This document shows positions 12,437 through 24,000 of a stretch of DNA of 64,000 bases, piece by piece. The notes under the pieces are model-generated. The model ran no database searches. It was not told the origin of the DNA and saw nothing but the letters and a program-made list of their open reading frames with translations. Within the stretch, counting starts at the first letter, position 1. The number at the start of each line of letters is the position of its first letter. The stretch is taken from contig NW_019091615.1 of NCBI RefSeq assembly GCF_001949145.1, positions 138,407 through 202,406 of the forward strand, given 5' to 3'. The stretch comes from Acanthaster planci. Lineage: Eukaryota > Echinodermata > Asteroidea > Valvatida > Acanthasteridae. The translations under genes and the position numbers were made by a program.

Positions 12437-13900
12437 TAAAATAACATTTTCCTAACACGTGAATGAAACTGCACATAACTTAACAACAAATATTAAACAC
12501 ATAATCAACGTCAGGATAACCTATACAAAATAACGATCATGGTGTTGATAATTGCCTGTTTAAGGAAAATATGTGGTGGTTCACAGTTTCATAACATTTT
12601 GTGTTATTCTTGTTTACATTCCTCAAAATATTTGACACATCTTGCTCAATTCTTGCACTGGATCTTTCCTACTTCAAACCAAAACACAAAATGGTTTGTA
12701 TAAAAAAAAATTAATTCATGCAATAATATTTATGAACCAATTGATTTGTAGTTTTCGTATATAGAGGAAATTTCAACCAATAACTCGTTTTCACTTAGCC
12801 TACAAGTACACAAAGCACAAAATTTAATTGATTTTTCCAAAACTGTAAACCCCTACCTGTAACTGAACAATAGGGGAGGTCTGTCCCAGTTTGAAATCTC
12901 TCAGTCAACAAAAATACAAAAAATCTCAGTCCTTTAAAGACTGACATAGTGGAGAATATATCGGCTTTACTGCCAACAAAGGTAAGCTTGGCCTTGCTGA
13001 GGCTTACAAGACAATGAAGAGACAGTGAGGAGACACTGTCTTAAGCAGGATTCTCTCCTTAGTTGGTGCTTGGAGCTTTCTTACAGGAACTACTCCAGTG
13101 TAAAGCATAATTGATGATACAATCTACAAAGAAGGGTAATGTTATAAGCAAACAATACATGTGTAAATCATTTGGGGGATTTACTTTTACAGTTAGGTGT
13201 GCAAAACTTGTTGTTTGTCAAGTACTTAGGGGATGTTTGAGATGCACTGTCTGTTATCTTGAAACAGACAGCTGTTATTGTGGCCTTTCTGTCTTTTCTA
13301 AAAGACAAGTCCAGGTACTAGATTTTAACAAATACTATGATACAGGGGTAAGATTCTCAGAAAACGAAAAAAGCTGAAATTTGCGAGCACGCAATGTGAA
13401 GCCCTTTACGGCAAGCGGGCCCTAAGGAACTTTTCAACTTTAGATACTCTTTGGTGCAATCTAATGCTTAGCCTGTCTGGGACACATTTTACAATAGAAA
13501 CATTGATGACAGTCCATACTCTGAAAAACCAAGCCTAACCTTTTTATTATTTGTTAACTTGATATGTGTCATACACCTGTACATGTAAAGACCCACCACA
13601 TAGTTTTGTTCATCACTTATAGTTTGTCGTGCTTCAAAATACACATGTACATGTCGATTACGTACATTTATCATAGATGATAAGTCGTTTTCCGTGTCTT
13701 GAGTTTTCTGTTGTACATGTATTTTAACAATTCTGCACGTGCTGTTAAAGCTTTTTTCCTCAGGAAGCGTAATTAATTTCTAATGTTACATCGCACCACT
13801 GCCTTACCAGGTTTTACCAATTTCTGAACAAATTTGGACAAGAACTCTCCTTTAATTTTGGTCTCAACCCACTCCCATTGCCAGGAATTTTAATTCCTTT
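12437..13900. other. non-coding stretch, no gene seen
   Basis: AT-rich sequence without a supported gene. The ORF at 13111-13377 (+), with several Cys residues, has no recognisable fold and no clear splice flanks. CpG dinucleotides become more frequent from about 13,600 towards the promoter-like segment that follows. Confidence 0.45.
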
Positions 13901-13984
13901 TTCCATGTGCTTTACCTTTCCTTTTTCTTGATGAATGATGTCTTTTCGGGCAGACATGACGACGGAAATGTAACAATAAGAAAT

Positions 13985-14136
13985 GTCCAATCAACAACAC
14001 ACACGACGGTACGGTTTTCTGTGATAGCACACAAAAGTATTCATGGTACCAGGGGCAGTGGCTTCAAGTGGCGGTCTATACACTCGTGCATGTGGTGAGG
14101 AGCATGAGAAATGCACAGTCATTGGCGTATATAAGG
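13985..14136 (+). promoter_or_regulatory. candidate TATA/CCAAT promoter
   Basis: TATATAAGG at 14128-14136 is a near-ideal TATA box. An inverted CCAAT (ATTGG) lies at 14121-14125 and a direct GTCCAATCA at 13985-13993. An ATG in fair context is at 14206, about 45 bp after the expected start site. Its frame runs to a GTACGG donor-like site at 14341. CpG retention around 13.6-14.7 kb is well above that of the neighbourhood. A coding-like frame on the opposite strand overlaps the same DNA, so the direction of transcription is unresolved. Confidence 0.3.
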
Positions 14137-14141
14137 ATACG

Positions 14142-14425
14142 TCATGAAACTAAGCCTATCAGAGCGATTGTGACACCAACAGAAACGAACACATTTCCTA
14201 CAGAGATGGTTATTGGTCGGCACTGGTTTTTGTCTGCGAAAAGGGCCAATGGAATGTGTTGCTTTATCTTATCTCCCAATTCTGATGCCAGTTTGGATCC
14301 GCGTGTACGTTCACAGCGTGTGCCTAAACTACACATGAAGGTACGGCATGCATAGCACGACACAGTGCCCTTCGTGGTCGATATGATTTTGATATTCTTA
14401 GGACGGAATAAAAATGACATGACAC
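14142..14425 (-). CDS. unrecognised exon-like ORF, possible C-terminal exon
   Basis: On the minus strand a strong 3' splice site (pyrimidine-rich, ending CTTACTTTCCAG) ends just above 14425. From it one frame stays open for about 93 codons to a TGA at 14142. The product would have five cysteines (for example VSCYACRTFMC), a basic middle part, and a hydrophobic C-terminal run (ISVGNVFVSVGVTIALIGLV) that could be a membrane anchor. I do not recognise a family. It overlaps the plus-strand TATA model, so at most one of the two is likely to be real. Confidence 0.25.
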
Positions 14426-17400
14426 CTGGAAAGTAAGCAACAAGAAATGCAATTCATTTTATTTTACAACATATTGAGGCTCAATATTATCATATCTGAT
14501 ACCTGGAAGTCGAAAATTATCTTGATGAAACGGGTCGGAAAAGTTTAAAATATCAGAATTTCTAAGTTGACTATCGCTGTATCCGACAGTCCAAAAAGGC
14601 AGAGCTTATTTGCAATTATTTGCAAGCGGATTGTCAAAGCTCCAAAAACAGAAATCCGCCAAAAAGCAGAAGAATCTCATCCCTGAAGATAACAAATTCA
14701 ATGCAATCAATGATCCTGTCATCTGTAACCATGGACGAGAAGGCAATTGTCTAGTTGCATCAAAATACTGAGTTGCTGAGCTTCATTGTTTTTAGTTGCA
14801 CCTAAAAATAAATTCAGTTTATTTATTTACATATGTTGTGCCGAAGCATCTAGACCCATTTTTACAACACAACTTTATCAAGTAAGGCTACAATGGAGAA
14901 ACTTATACAATATTTTAATCTCACTTAACTTGCCACTAAACAAGTTCCTGTAGACAAATCTTCACCTTCTGTTCCAGCTGGTGCTTTTAAAAAACCCAGA
15001 CACTAATCTATGAGATGGCTTGAAGAACTTCTTTTCCCTTGAATGCAAAACCCACAAACAGCTAATTTCCAAGACACTAATTAAATTTGGCTAGATGTGA
15101 AACACTCCCGGTGTGAGAGGCTTAAGTTAAGACCAGTTTCACATGTGCCAGTAACACTTCAGAGAAAGCCAAGGTAATAACAAATTGAAAATGACAAAAC
15201 CAGCTTGGGCAACAGTGTTTCATTGCTTTACCAAAAGGCAAGTACAGTAACTTTTGAGGTCAAAGTCAAGATTAGAGTTCATAGGGGGTAAGACGACCTG
15301 ATGGGGTCAGCAGCCCAAGGGGGACAGGCTTACTCTGATTGGCAGGCTGATAATTGGAATCTACCACTCACTAAGAAGGGGTGGAATGATGTGATTCAAC
15401 AACATAGTTTCAGGTACAAGAATACACATGTACAGTACATGTACATGTAGGTGACCAGGGGACCAGCTGCAGAAGATGTTTTGTAGTAAGCATTATTTGT
15501 TACCACCCAAACAAGGTTATCAGCAAGTGCAAGATGTTTATGCATTTAATTTCAATTCCTTGACACAGTATCAATGTCTTATCAATGCATGTACATGTTT
15601 AGGAATAAATGTAATTACAGAACTTCCTGGTTAGGTCAGGCAACTGCAGATGCATTCAAAATACATAGAAGAGATAATGGAATAAGAGATAATGGAATAA
15701 ACTATGCACATTTCTTTTGAACTCTGTAAATGATGAAAAACTGGATACAGGATTTAAGTACTAAGCATGGAAGAAAAACATTTTTGCCAACAACAATTCA
15801 ATAGTGACAGCACAACAACAAAAATCTTCTCTGATGACAATGAAACTCTCCTCTCATTTTGGGAACCATTGTTCATAAATTTATACATGTGTATGGGAAG
15901 TGAATCAAGTCATTTAAAAGTTACTGGGTTTTTCTTTTCATCTGCTAATTTTTTTTTTATTAACAATGACTTGCTCTAGAATACTGTGAAACATTTGCTG
16001 CATTCCAGTACTTCTCAGAAACTACAAATGTTGGTGAAGACATTACATGTATTCCTACTCTCAAGAGTCTTATTACTACTGAAGGGCCAGAGCACAAGTT
16101 GCCAGATGCAAACCTATTACAGAGCTGATCTCTGATGTTTCGGCCGGATGTAATCAAATCACTGTGGAATACATTTGGAATTGCACAAGTCAAAGATCAG
16201 GAGTAGAAGAGAAAACAAACAACCTAAAAAGAAAACAGGAGTCTGAGACAAGAGGGAATATCCTGCAATCTCAGACAGAGCACATGTGTGGACTCCATGG
16301 GTAACTTGCTAATGAAGACCCATGTTGGCATCAAGGTCTGGTGATTGAAGGAGAGGGGCAGCAAATTGTGAGACTGGACCAGAAGGGGGTCAGTGTGTAT
16401 CCCTAGGGGTGTCAGAGTTTACCCTCAGGGGGTCTAAGTGTACCCATAGGGGTGCAGCCTTGGGCCTTGCAACCAGCAGAGGAAGGTTTTGGTGATGTCT
16501 CTAGTACTGGTAAAATTTGAGTGGTAAGAGTACAAATTGAATACGCAAGGTTGAATAGACAGAAAAACATTTTATAAATAAAAAGCCTAAGGGGCGCACA
16601 TTATCAAGCAAATTTAGCAGTATGCCAATCCTAGCGACTGATAAATGAAAGGGCAACCTAATGACCAACGCACAACTTTCACTGAGATTATGCAATGGTA
16701 AACGGTTCCTGCTTGAATGAAGCCTATGGATTCTTAACCCCTCATTCCTACATAGCTAAAGAAAAACAGGCATCAATCACACCTGAACAGGCTATGCAAC
16801 AAGTTTTCCTCCAAAACAAACTGTTATTCATCCCCATCAGTTTTGCTTCACTGATCCCGAGGCCGATGATATCAGCATGAATGGGTGTTCTTTGCTTGTA
16901 GTCTGTGAGGAAGTCATTTAGTATTTTTGGCTCTGATTAGGGCTGTACAAAGTAAGATGCAATGCTGGAATGTGAGCCATTCACATCAAAACTGGTACTA
17001 GAAGTTTCATTGATTTCTTAATATACATACTGCCAAATGTTGACAGAGAACGAGACAGATTACTAGAACATTTCTTGGTGTGAATTGGCTGAGTTTGAAT
17101 AATGGTGTTTACCATTCCACACATTGGTGTCATTTTAGTGTGGGGTGCATTTCTGCAGCCACAGAAATTAGTATACTGTACATGTACTTTAAAGAAAATT
17201 GATTATAAAAGTTACAAATCATGCAATTACTCCATCTATCAGCTGTTATTCCAGGTCCATGTCCTGTCTTAATGTAGGCTAATGAAGGTAAGCAGGTCAA
17301 ACCCCTTTAGAATTTATACATCTATCAAGACCACAAACTGCTGCATACAATTTAAACAACTTAATCTAAGCATGTTTTTGTGCCACAGTACATGTACATC

Positions 17401-18423
17401 ATGAATAAAACCACATCCTGGGGAATAACATGTATGGGTGTTAACTACAGAGAATGTACCAGAGTTTGTGGTAGAATGCACAGGATTCTGGCATTTACCC
17501 TGGGGCAGTTCAGGTGAGGTGAATTATATTTGTTTGACGTGCAGGTTTTTCCATTCCCACACCTGTCACTGTGCATATATTTTCTTAGATGATTGACCAC
17601 ACCAACCATTAAATATTTCTGGCAAAGGTCAGAGGTGAACCATCATCCAAAGGTTGGGCTTGTTTCAAATGAGTGTCTATGAGTGTGAGCACAAACCATG
17701 GGAAATAGGATTCATTTCTTCACTAAAATCATTTCTTCACTATTTATCATTTTGAAGCTGTGTGGAAATTAATTTTTTTCACACCCTCCCACCAAAAAAA
17801 AAATCAGGTTCAAGGAGCATGATCTGCTACAAGCATAACCTAGAGAAGAAAATCACACAGGAAGTGATAAAACACAAAAGCAAAACCAACAACAAACAAA
17901 TAAACATAAAAGGAACAATAGTTTAAGCAGGTCTTCCCAAAAAGTAATATCTGGGAAGGGGGGGCTGCTTGAGGGGAGCAGCAGAGAGGCCAAACTTGAT
18001 GGAGAGTCTTCTTAAAAGAAATTGACAAATCACTGTTCAGTCATGTCAGTGTGTAACTCACACTCCAGATAACTAGGTAACAAAAGAATGTCTAACCACT
18101 GCACATAAAAATGCACATAAAATTGGAAATCGGACACTTCAAAGATAATTCAAGGCCAGACAAACTAGAAGAATGCTGTGGAAGAACCCACTGTTTGCTA
18201 TACACCACAGAAATGTAAGTTATGCCATGCATGTACTGTGATGTATGAGTTCACTTAGTTTAATGACGCAAAAGAATATCTTGGAATGAAGGTATGAACT
18301 TCTTGCAAAACCCAGTCGAAGTACAAACTAATGAAACTTAACGTTTTTCCAAAATCAAGACTGAATGGTCTTTTGAATTATATTAGTATAAGCTTCTTCA
18401 AGCGGAGGGGCAAAACCAGACTA
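14426..18423. other. non-coding stretch with small repeats
   Basis: No supported gene. It contains ACATGTAC clusters at 15427-15449, a doubled AGAGATAATGGAATA at about 15670-15700, and a G-rich minisatellite at 16385-16457. ORFs here have no motif or splice context. Confidence 0.5.
16385..16457. repeat. short minisatellite, about 21-bp unit, 3 copies
   Basis: Three consecutive units start with GGGGT and contain AGTGT or AGAGT followed by TACCC or TATCCC and an A. The units are 20 to 22 bases and imperfect. Confidence 0.5.
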
Positions 18424-19247
18424 NNNNNNNNNNNNNNNNNNNNNNNNNNNNNNNNNNNNNNNNNNNNNNNNNNNNNNNNNNNNNNNNNNNNNNNNNNNNN
18501 NNNNNNNNNNNNNNNNNNNNNNNNNNNNNNNNNNNNNNNNNNNNNNNNNNNNNNNNNNNNNNNNNNNNNNNNNNNNNNNNNNNNNNNNNNNNNNNNNNNN
18601 NNNNNNNNNNNNNNNNNNNNNNNNNNNNNNNNNNNNNNNNNNNNNNNNNNNNNNNNNNNNNNNNNNNNNNNNNNNNNNNNNNNNNNNNNNNNNNNNNNNN
18701 NNNNNNNNNNNNNNNNNNNNNNNNNNNNNNNNNNNNNNNNNNNNNNNNNNNNNNNNNNNNNNNNNNNNNNNNNNNNNNNNNNNNNNNNNNNNNNNNNNNN
18801 NNNNNNNNNNNNNNNNNNNNNNNNNNNNNNNNNNNNNNNNNNNNNNNNNNNNNNNNNNNNNNNNNNNNNNNNNNNNNNNNNNNNNNNNNNNNNNNNNNNN
18901 NNNNNNNNNNNNNNNNNNNNNNNNNNNNNNNNNNNNNNNNNNNNNNNNNNNNNNNNNNNNNNNNNNNNNNNNNNNNNNNNNNNNNNNNNNNNNNNNNNNN
19001 NNNNNNNNNNNNNNNNNNNNNNNNNNNNNNNNNNNNNNNNNNNNNNNNNNNNNNNNNNNNNNNNNNNNNNNNNNNNNNNNNNNNNNNNNNNNNNNNNNNN
19101 NNNNNNNNNNNNNNNNNNNNNNNNNNNNNNNNNNNNNNNNNNNNNNNNNNNNNNNNNNNNNNNNNNNNNNNNNNNNNNNNNNNNNNNNNNNNNNNNNNNN
19201 NNNNNNNNNNNNNNNNNNNNNNNNNNNNNNNNNNNNNNNNNNNNNNN
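18424..19247. other. assembly gap (run of N)
   Basis: 824 consecutive N. The right edge is a tandem repeat, so the gap probably reflects an unresolved array. Open frames spanning it have no meaning. Confidence 0.99.
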
Positions 19248-19251
19248 GTGG

Positions 19252-19431
19252 AGAGAGGACTTCACAATCCCTTGTTAAACAGATCAAGATGTCAGAGCTT
19301 ACCTATGACAACACCTCTCTTGTGAAGTCCTCTCTCTATGAAGAGAGGACTTCACTATCCCTTGTTAAACAGGTCAAGATATCAAAGAGCTTACCTATGA
19401 CAAAAACTGCAGGTTTACAGATTAAACAGTT
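19252..19431. repeat. 90-bp tandem repeat at the gap edge, with internal hairpin
   Basis: AGAGAGGACTTCAC followed by (A/T)ATCCCTTGTTAAACAG and a conserved remainder occurs at 19252 and again at 19342, a 90-bp period. The repeat likely continues into the gap to its left. Between the copies, GTGAAGTCCTCTCT (19322-19335) and AGAGAGGACTTCAC (19342-19355) form an exact 14-bp inverted repeat around 6 nt. Each unit therefore carries a sequence that can pair with its neighbour. Confidence 0.75.
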
Positions 19432-20940
19432 TCAGATTAGAAATTTGGGGGTGCTGTACCAAGGTACTTAACGCAGGTTTCTACAAAATTCAAAATCTTA
19501 TTTCAGAGATAAGCACCAATGAGAGACGAGCAATTTTATTGGAAAAAAATTGCAGCTTCCACAGAACCAATTAAGCAACAAATTATGCCAAATACTCAGG
19601 CAAGGGCATGGAAAACATTCCAAACTTTTTCCGCAAAGCCCAAGAGGACCTTCATTGCTCCAACATCATGCTGGGTCTATTTTTTAAAAAAATACAAAAA
19701 CGTGACAGTGAGAAAAAAGGAGACCAAGTAGGCAGCTGCAATGAGTTTCTGACAAAATAAGCCATCAAGGCTTCCTGGACAATCAAACACTCAGCAAGAC
19801 TTGCAAGACTTGGGGATGCAAGGACGAGGGGTTTACCTCCAAAACAATTCCAACTATCTAAGAGCATGAAGAGAGTCTACTACTAGTCCACGGAGACAAT
19901 AGGAAGTAGATTATAAATGATGTCTGTAGGCAGTCATGAATAGGGTGGATTAAAAGTCGGGGTTCTTCTTGAAATGGTGTTGTTTGGGTAGTTGGAATAG
20001 AGAAAGTAGGGTAAATAATCAACCCCGACGGTAGGACAGCATTTGTTATTCAGGTCACCTACAGCCTACCTCACAAAACTGCTATTGTAGCAAAAAGGAG
20101 AGTTAATGTCCAAACTTCAAATCATCAAAAAACAGCTACCTACCCAAAAGTGAACACCTACATGAAGGTATATTTCTCCTTTAAGAATAAACTGTAAGGC
20201 AGACAAGTCAAGGCATATTTGTAGGCAGATTAGAAATTTTCATGGTGTTCCAAACAACTTATTATGGCAACCAGACACAGTTTTAAAATCCGGAAGTTTC
20301 CCAAGAATTACTTCGCTTCAACCTGAGATGATTTACAATGGAAACCACACCTAATTAGATTTGATTTCCCAGTCACATGTCACTGTGTTAGGCTTGTTTT
20401 TTTGTCTTTGATCCACGGTCATTCTCATGATTTCATCAATTATCAGCGGTCCAGACAGTGAGATCTTTATGATCTTGAATGTCTGATTTATGACCACCTT
20501 GAACCAACCATTCACCAATCATTTTACCTTTCCTATTTCATTAAAATTGGTAAACTTCTGAGGCATGACCTCCATGGGCATAATAGGTGCTGACATGAGA
20601 AAATTATTTCACATTCATGTACACATTAAAGCAAATGAAAGTTTGATTGAAATTAAAACAAATAAGCAAATAAAAATGACCGACATTTATCAACAGAATG
20701 GTGTCTTCTATTACAAATCATTTCTTCAAGCAATCGTTAAAAAAGGTACTTGAATGTAACACATGCACAAACACTTTTGCATGTACTTTGGTCTTTCCTT
20801 CGCAATTCTAATTCTTAATGAAATTAATGTACGAAACTTCACTTGCATTTATTTCAAAATATCTTCAAAGATGTGGTCTTGTGGATAGATATGTATGTGA
20901 GTGAACAAGAAAACAAAGTTAAATTAGCAAATAAAAAGTC
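19432..20940. other. non-coding stretch, no gene seen
   Basis: AT-rich sequence. Short ORFs on both strands (for example 19519-19731 and 20565-20753) carry no known motif and have lysine-rich, low-complexity composition expected of AT-rich DNA. Confidence 0.5.
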
Positions 20941-21090
20941 ACGGTCTCCTGATCACGGATAGAGAATACTGTCTGAAACGTTGAATACCCTCTGGTTCTT
21001 TTCAGAATTGAGCCACGCACACACACACTCACACAAGAGATATTTTACATGGTGTTATCACAAACCTATTACCGGTCCTTGTCACAGTGT
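20941..21090 (+). repeat. dispersed hairpin repeat, copy 2
   Basis: Homologous to 2148-2320: CGGATAG..CTGTCTGAAACGTTGAATACC, then GGTTCTTTTCAGAA, a CA-rich spacer, and a TTACATGGTGTTATCACAAACC block. It contains CTGATCA at about 20950, a stem CGGATAG/CTGTCTG that pairs with two G-T wobbles, then AAACG. The long left arm that pairs with the right side in copy 1 is missing. Overall order recalls a hammerhead ribozyme core, but one core base differs from CTGATGA and the stem uses the G of GAAA. Confidence 0.5.
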
Positions 21091-24000
21091 GTACGAATCC
21101 AGTTCTGGTAGCCATATACTCCTTCCTCCTCTTAAACAAGCTACATTTTTTTCTTTCCCACTAAATGTGTGGTTCTACTGGAGCAATTAGCCTCTGTCCA
21201 AAACAAATTAACGGACAAACAAATTTCGATCGTTGGTTTTTGAAAACTGCTCTAATTTATTCCATTTCCATGAAAAAGTTGACAACATCATTTAGAACAC
21301 AAACTCGAGAGAGATGACAACTAAATTCAGCCTCCATCCTTCACATGGAAACTTTCTATGGTATCTTGCATACCTCCTTAAGCACAACTAAAGGATGCAT
21401 CTCTCTTCTCGGTATCTCTTTAAGAACTTGCTGAATTCTTCTCTAAGGGACACTGTTTCTAAAGCAGAGACAGCAGACCAGTGGAATGTAACTGATACAC
21501 TGACAAGGTTATCAGTTTATTGTCAGTTGGGTTGTGGTTGAACAACAAAAGCAAACAGTCTAGACTAGGGATTATAGAGAAGCCAGCCAATCAAAGCCAC
21601 TGAATATAAGAAAGGTGACAGGAAACCAGACCTACTTGTACTTTCAGCCAGGAGAGGGGAAAGTCTGATTCATAATGGAACTAGGTGTCTCAATATTCCA
21701 TACTTAACTGGCACTAATTCACACCATATTTTGTGACAGGAATGTCTAAAATGTAACTTGAGGTTAATACTGAAAAGCCATGTGACAAACCTGGACTTTT
21801 ATGTAACTCATGACTCAAGGTCTTCCGATCAATTTAACGTGTATAAGAATCAAGAGAGCACAAACAACAGAAATATCAACACTTTACATGTTGACTTTAA
21901 ACTGCAGGTATAAAGTTTCGGAGTTCTAGATCAGAACGATTTAATGATTTTCATTGAGTGACTCAAGACTTATACTCACAATAAGCAAGTACCAAGTAGC
22001 TCAAGATGTGGACTCCAACAAAAGGTATCTACATGTACTCGTACCTCTCTGCCATGAGCCATATGTGACAATGGCTTCCCCACTTCAGTATTTCTAATGA
22101 GCACACATTCTTGAGTGAACATCTACAGCTTCGGACAACAATGCCTGTATCAAATACAATGCCCAAACCAAATAACTTCCAACTCCATTCAATTGCATCA
22201 TGATCCTAAATTTAAACCAAATGATTCCAAAACTCAGAATCTTTCATGTACCTATGTGATACGATCTGCGAAAACCCTTCACATCGTGAGCTTTGTTATT
22301 TGGGTGCATATAAACTTCCAATTGACATGGACATGCTCTTGTTTTCAGACATATTATATTTATGATTCTAAGTTGTCTACAACATGAATCTAGATTGTCT
22401 GGAATCTTAAATTAAACAGTTTTGAAAATAAGACAGTGTCCCGATCAATTTGAAATTGATATTTGCAGATCACATCATATTTGAGGAGTTACTCACCAAG
22501 TTGTAACTGGGAACAAATAAACACACCTATCCAGAGACTTGTGATTGAGGTCTCTAAGGTTAAGCCATTCTTCTTATTAGTCCTAGGATGGGGCACATTT
22601 GATGAGATGAAGGCAAAACAAGTCTGAATCCCACAGAGCCACAATAGGAAAATATTGGCTTAGGCTTTTACCTGCAAGCTTACAGGGTATATGCCCAAAA
22701 TATTGCAAAGATGGGTAAAAAAACCAGGGGCCCAGGACAAGAAAATACATGTATTGCTCCTGCATGGCTACCGGTACGACATTGGTGTCCAAAAGGGTCA
22801 AAGAATGTCAGGAGATCAAGTCAAGAAAATATTGACTCCAGCTTCACACTTCTGTCCAAGAATATCAAAGACTAACAATGTACATGTACGTACCTGTAGC
22901 AGAGATAAACCATATTCAACAATTCTACAGCAGGCTGGTTGTGTTGGTTAAATCCAAATTGGCTAAATTGGTAACAGTATGGAAAACGAATGAGTCTTGA
23001 TGTGAAGCCTTCAGTCATGCACATGATTGTCTTTAATCAGGACTCCTTAATTAAATTAATTTTATAAGCAATCTCCAAATTACCTCATACAGTACAGCAT
23101 GCTGAACTAATTTTCACCCGAATGTGCACAATCGCATAATTCATTCAGTAAGCACTGAATCCAAAGTAGCAATGGTATCACATGCAAGTAAATAAACATG
23201 TACCACCAGTACCTCTGACATCTTTCTCTATCCTGGCACATGTTACAATGTTGAGCTCTGAGCTCATGCACATACTGTACAGTACACAGCAAAATTATGT
23301 ACTAACCATGCACTGCAAAATGTACTCCTACCAAGTACCATACATGCATGTACTCCTCGCCTTTTGATGTCTGCTGATCGTATGTACTGTACCTGTATTA
23401 CAGACACCGCTGCAAATTATGCAGCAAGAATATCAAAGTATTATACAAAGTGTATGGTGACTGCACAGAAGTTGATGAACACATTCATCAGTTCCTGGAT
23501 GCATATATTACAATCCATATCCAACCTTGTACATGTACATAAACGGCTGTTTGTATTCTACACACAAGTACACAGGCAACTGATGGGGCTACGCATGTAC
23601 ATGTATATGTACCTCTTGGAAACATATACATGTACCAGTATGCACAATATACGTTTATTATATAGGCCCTACATGTACAGTGTATTTAGGGTTATAGTAT
23701 TAACTTGTACACAAAATCCATACAAGGCTGCAGCAGAAGTACCATGCCACCACCATTGCTAAACCACAGCCATGAAGTAATCCTCCATGACTACAACTTG
23801 ACAAGCTTACCCCTGTGCACGGTATTGGTTGTCAAACATCATGAACATACTTGTCCACCTTCAGACTCACCTTGCATTTCTTCAGATCATGGAGCAAGAC
23901 AAATCCCACAACAGGAAACTTACAACCTGATTACACTTCACAGCCCAACCAACCAGTTTGTTAGTTTCTGGTAAAACCATGGAGCTATGGTAAGACGCTA

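Noticed and set aside
18331-19287. Long open frames on both strands
   Set aside because: They are translations of the N gap; only a few real codons lie at each edge.
20941-21010. Active hammerhead ribozyme
   Set aside because: CTGATCA replaces CTGATGA and the stem consumes the G of GAAA, so catalytic geometry is not met in this copy.
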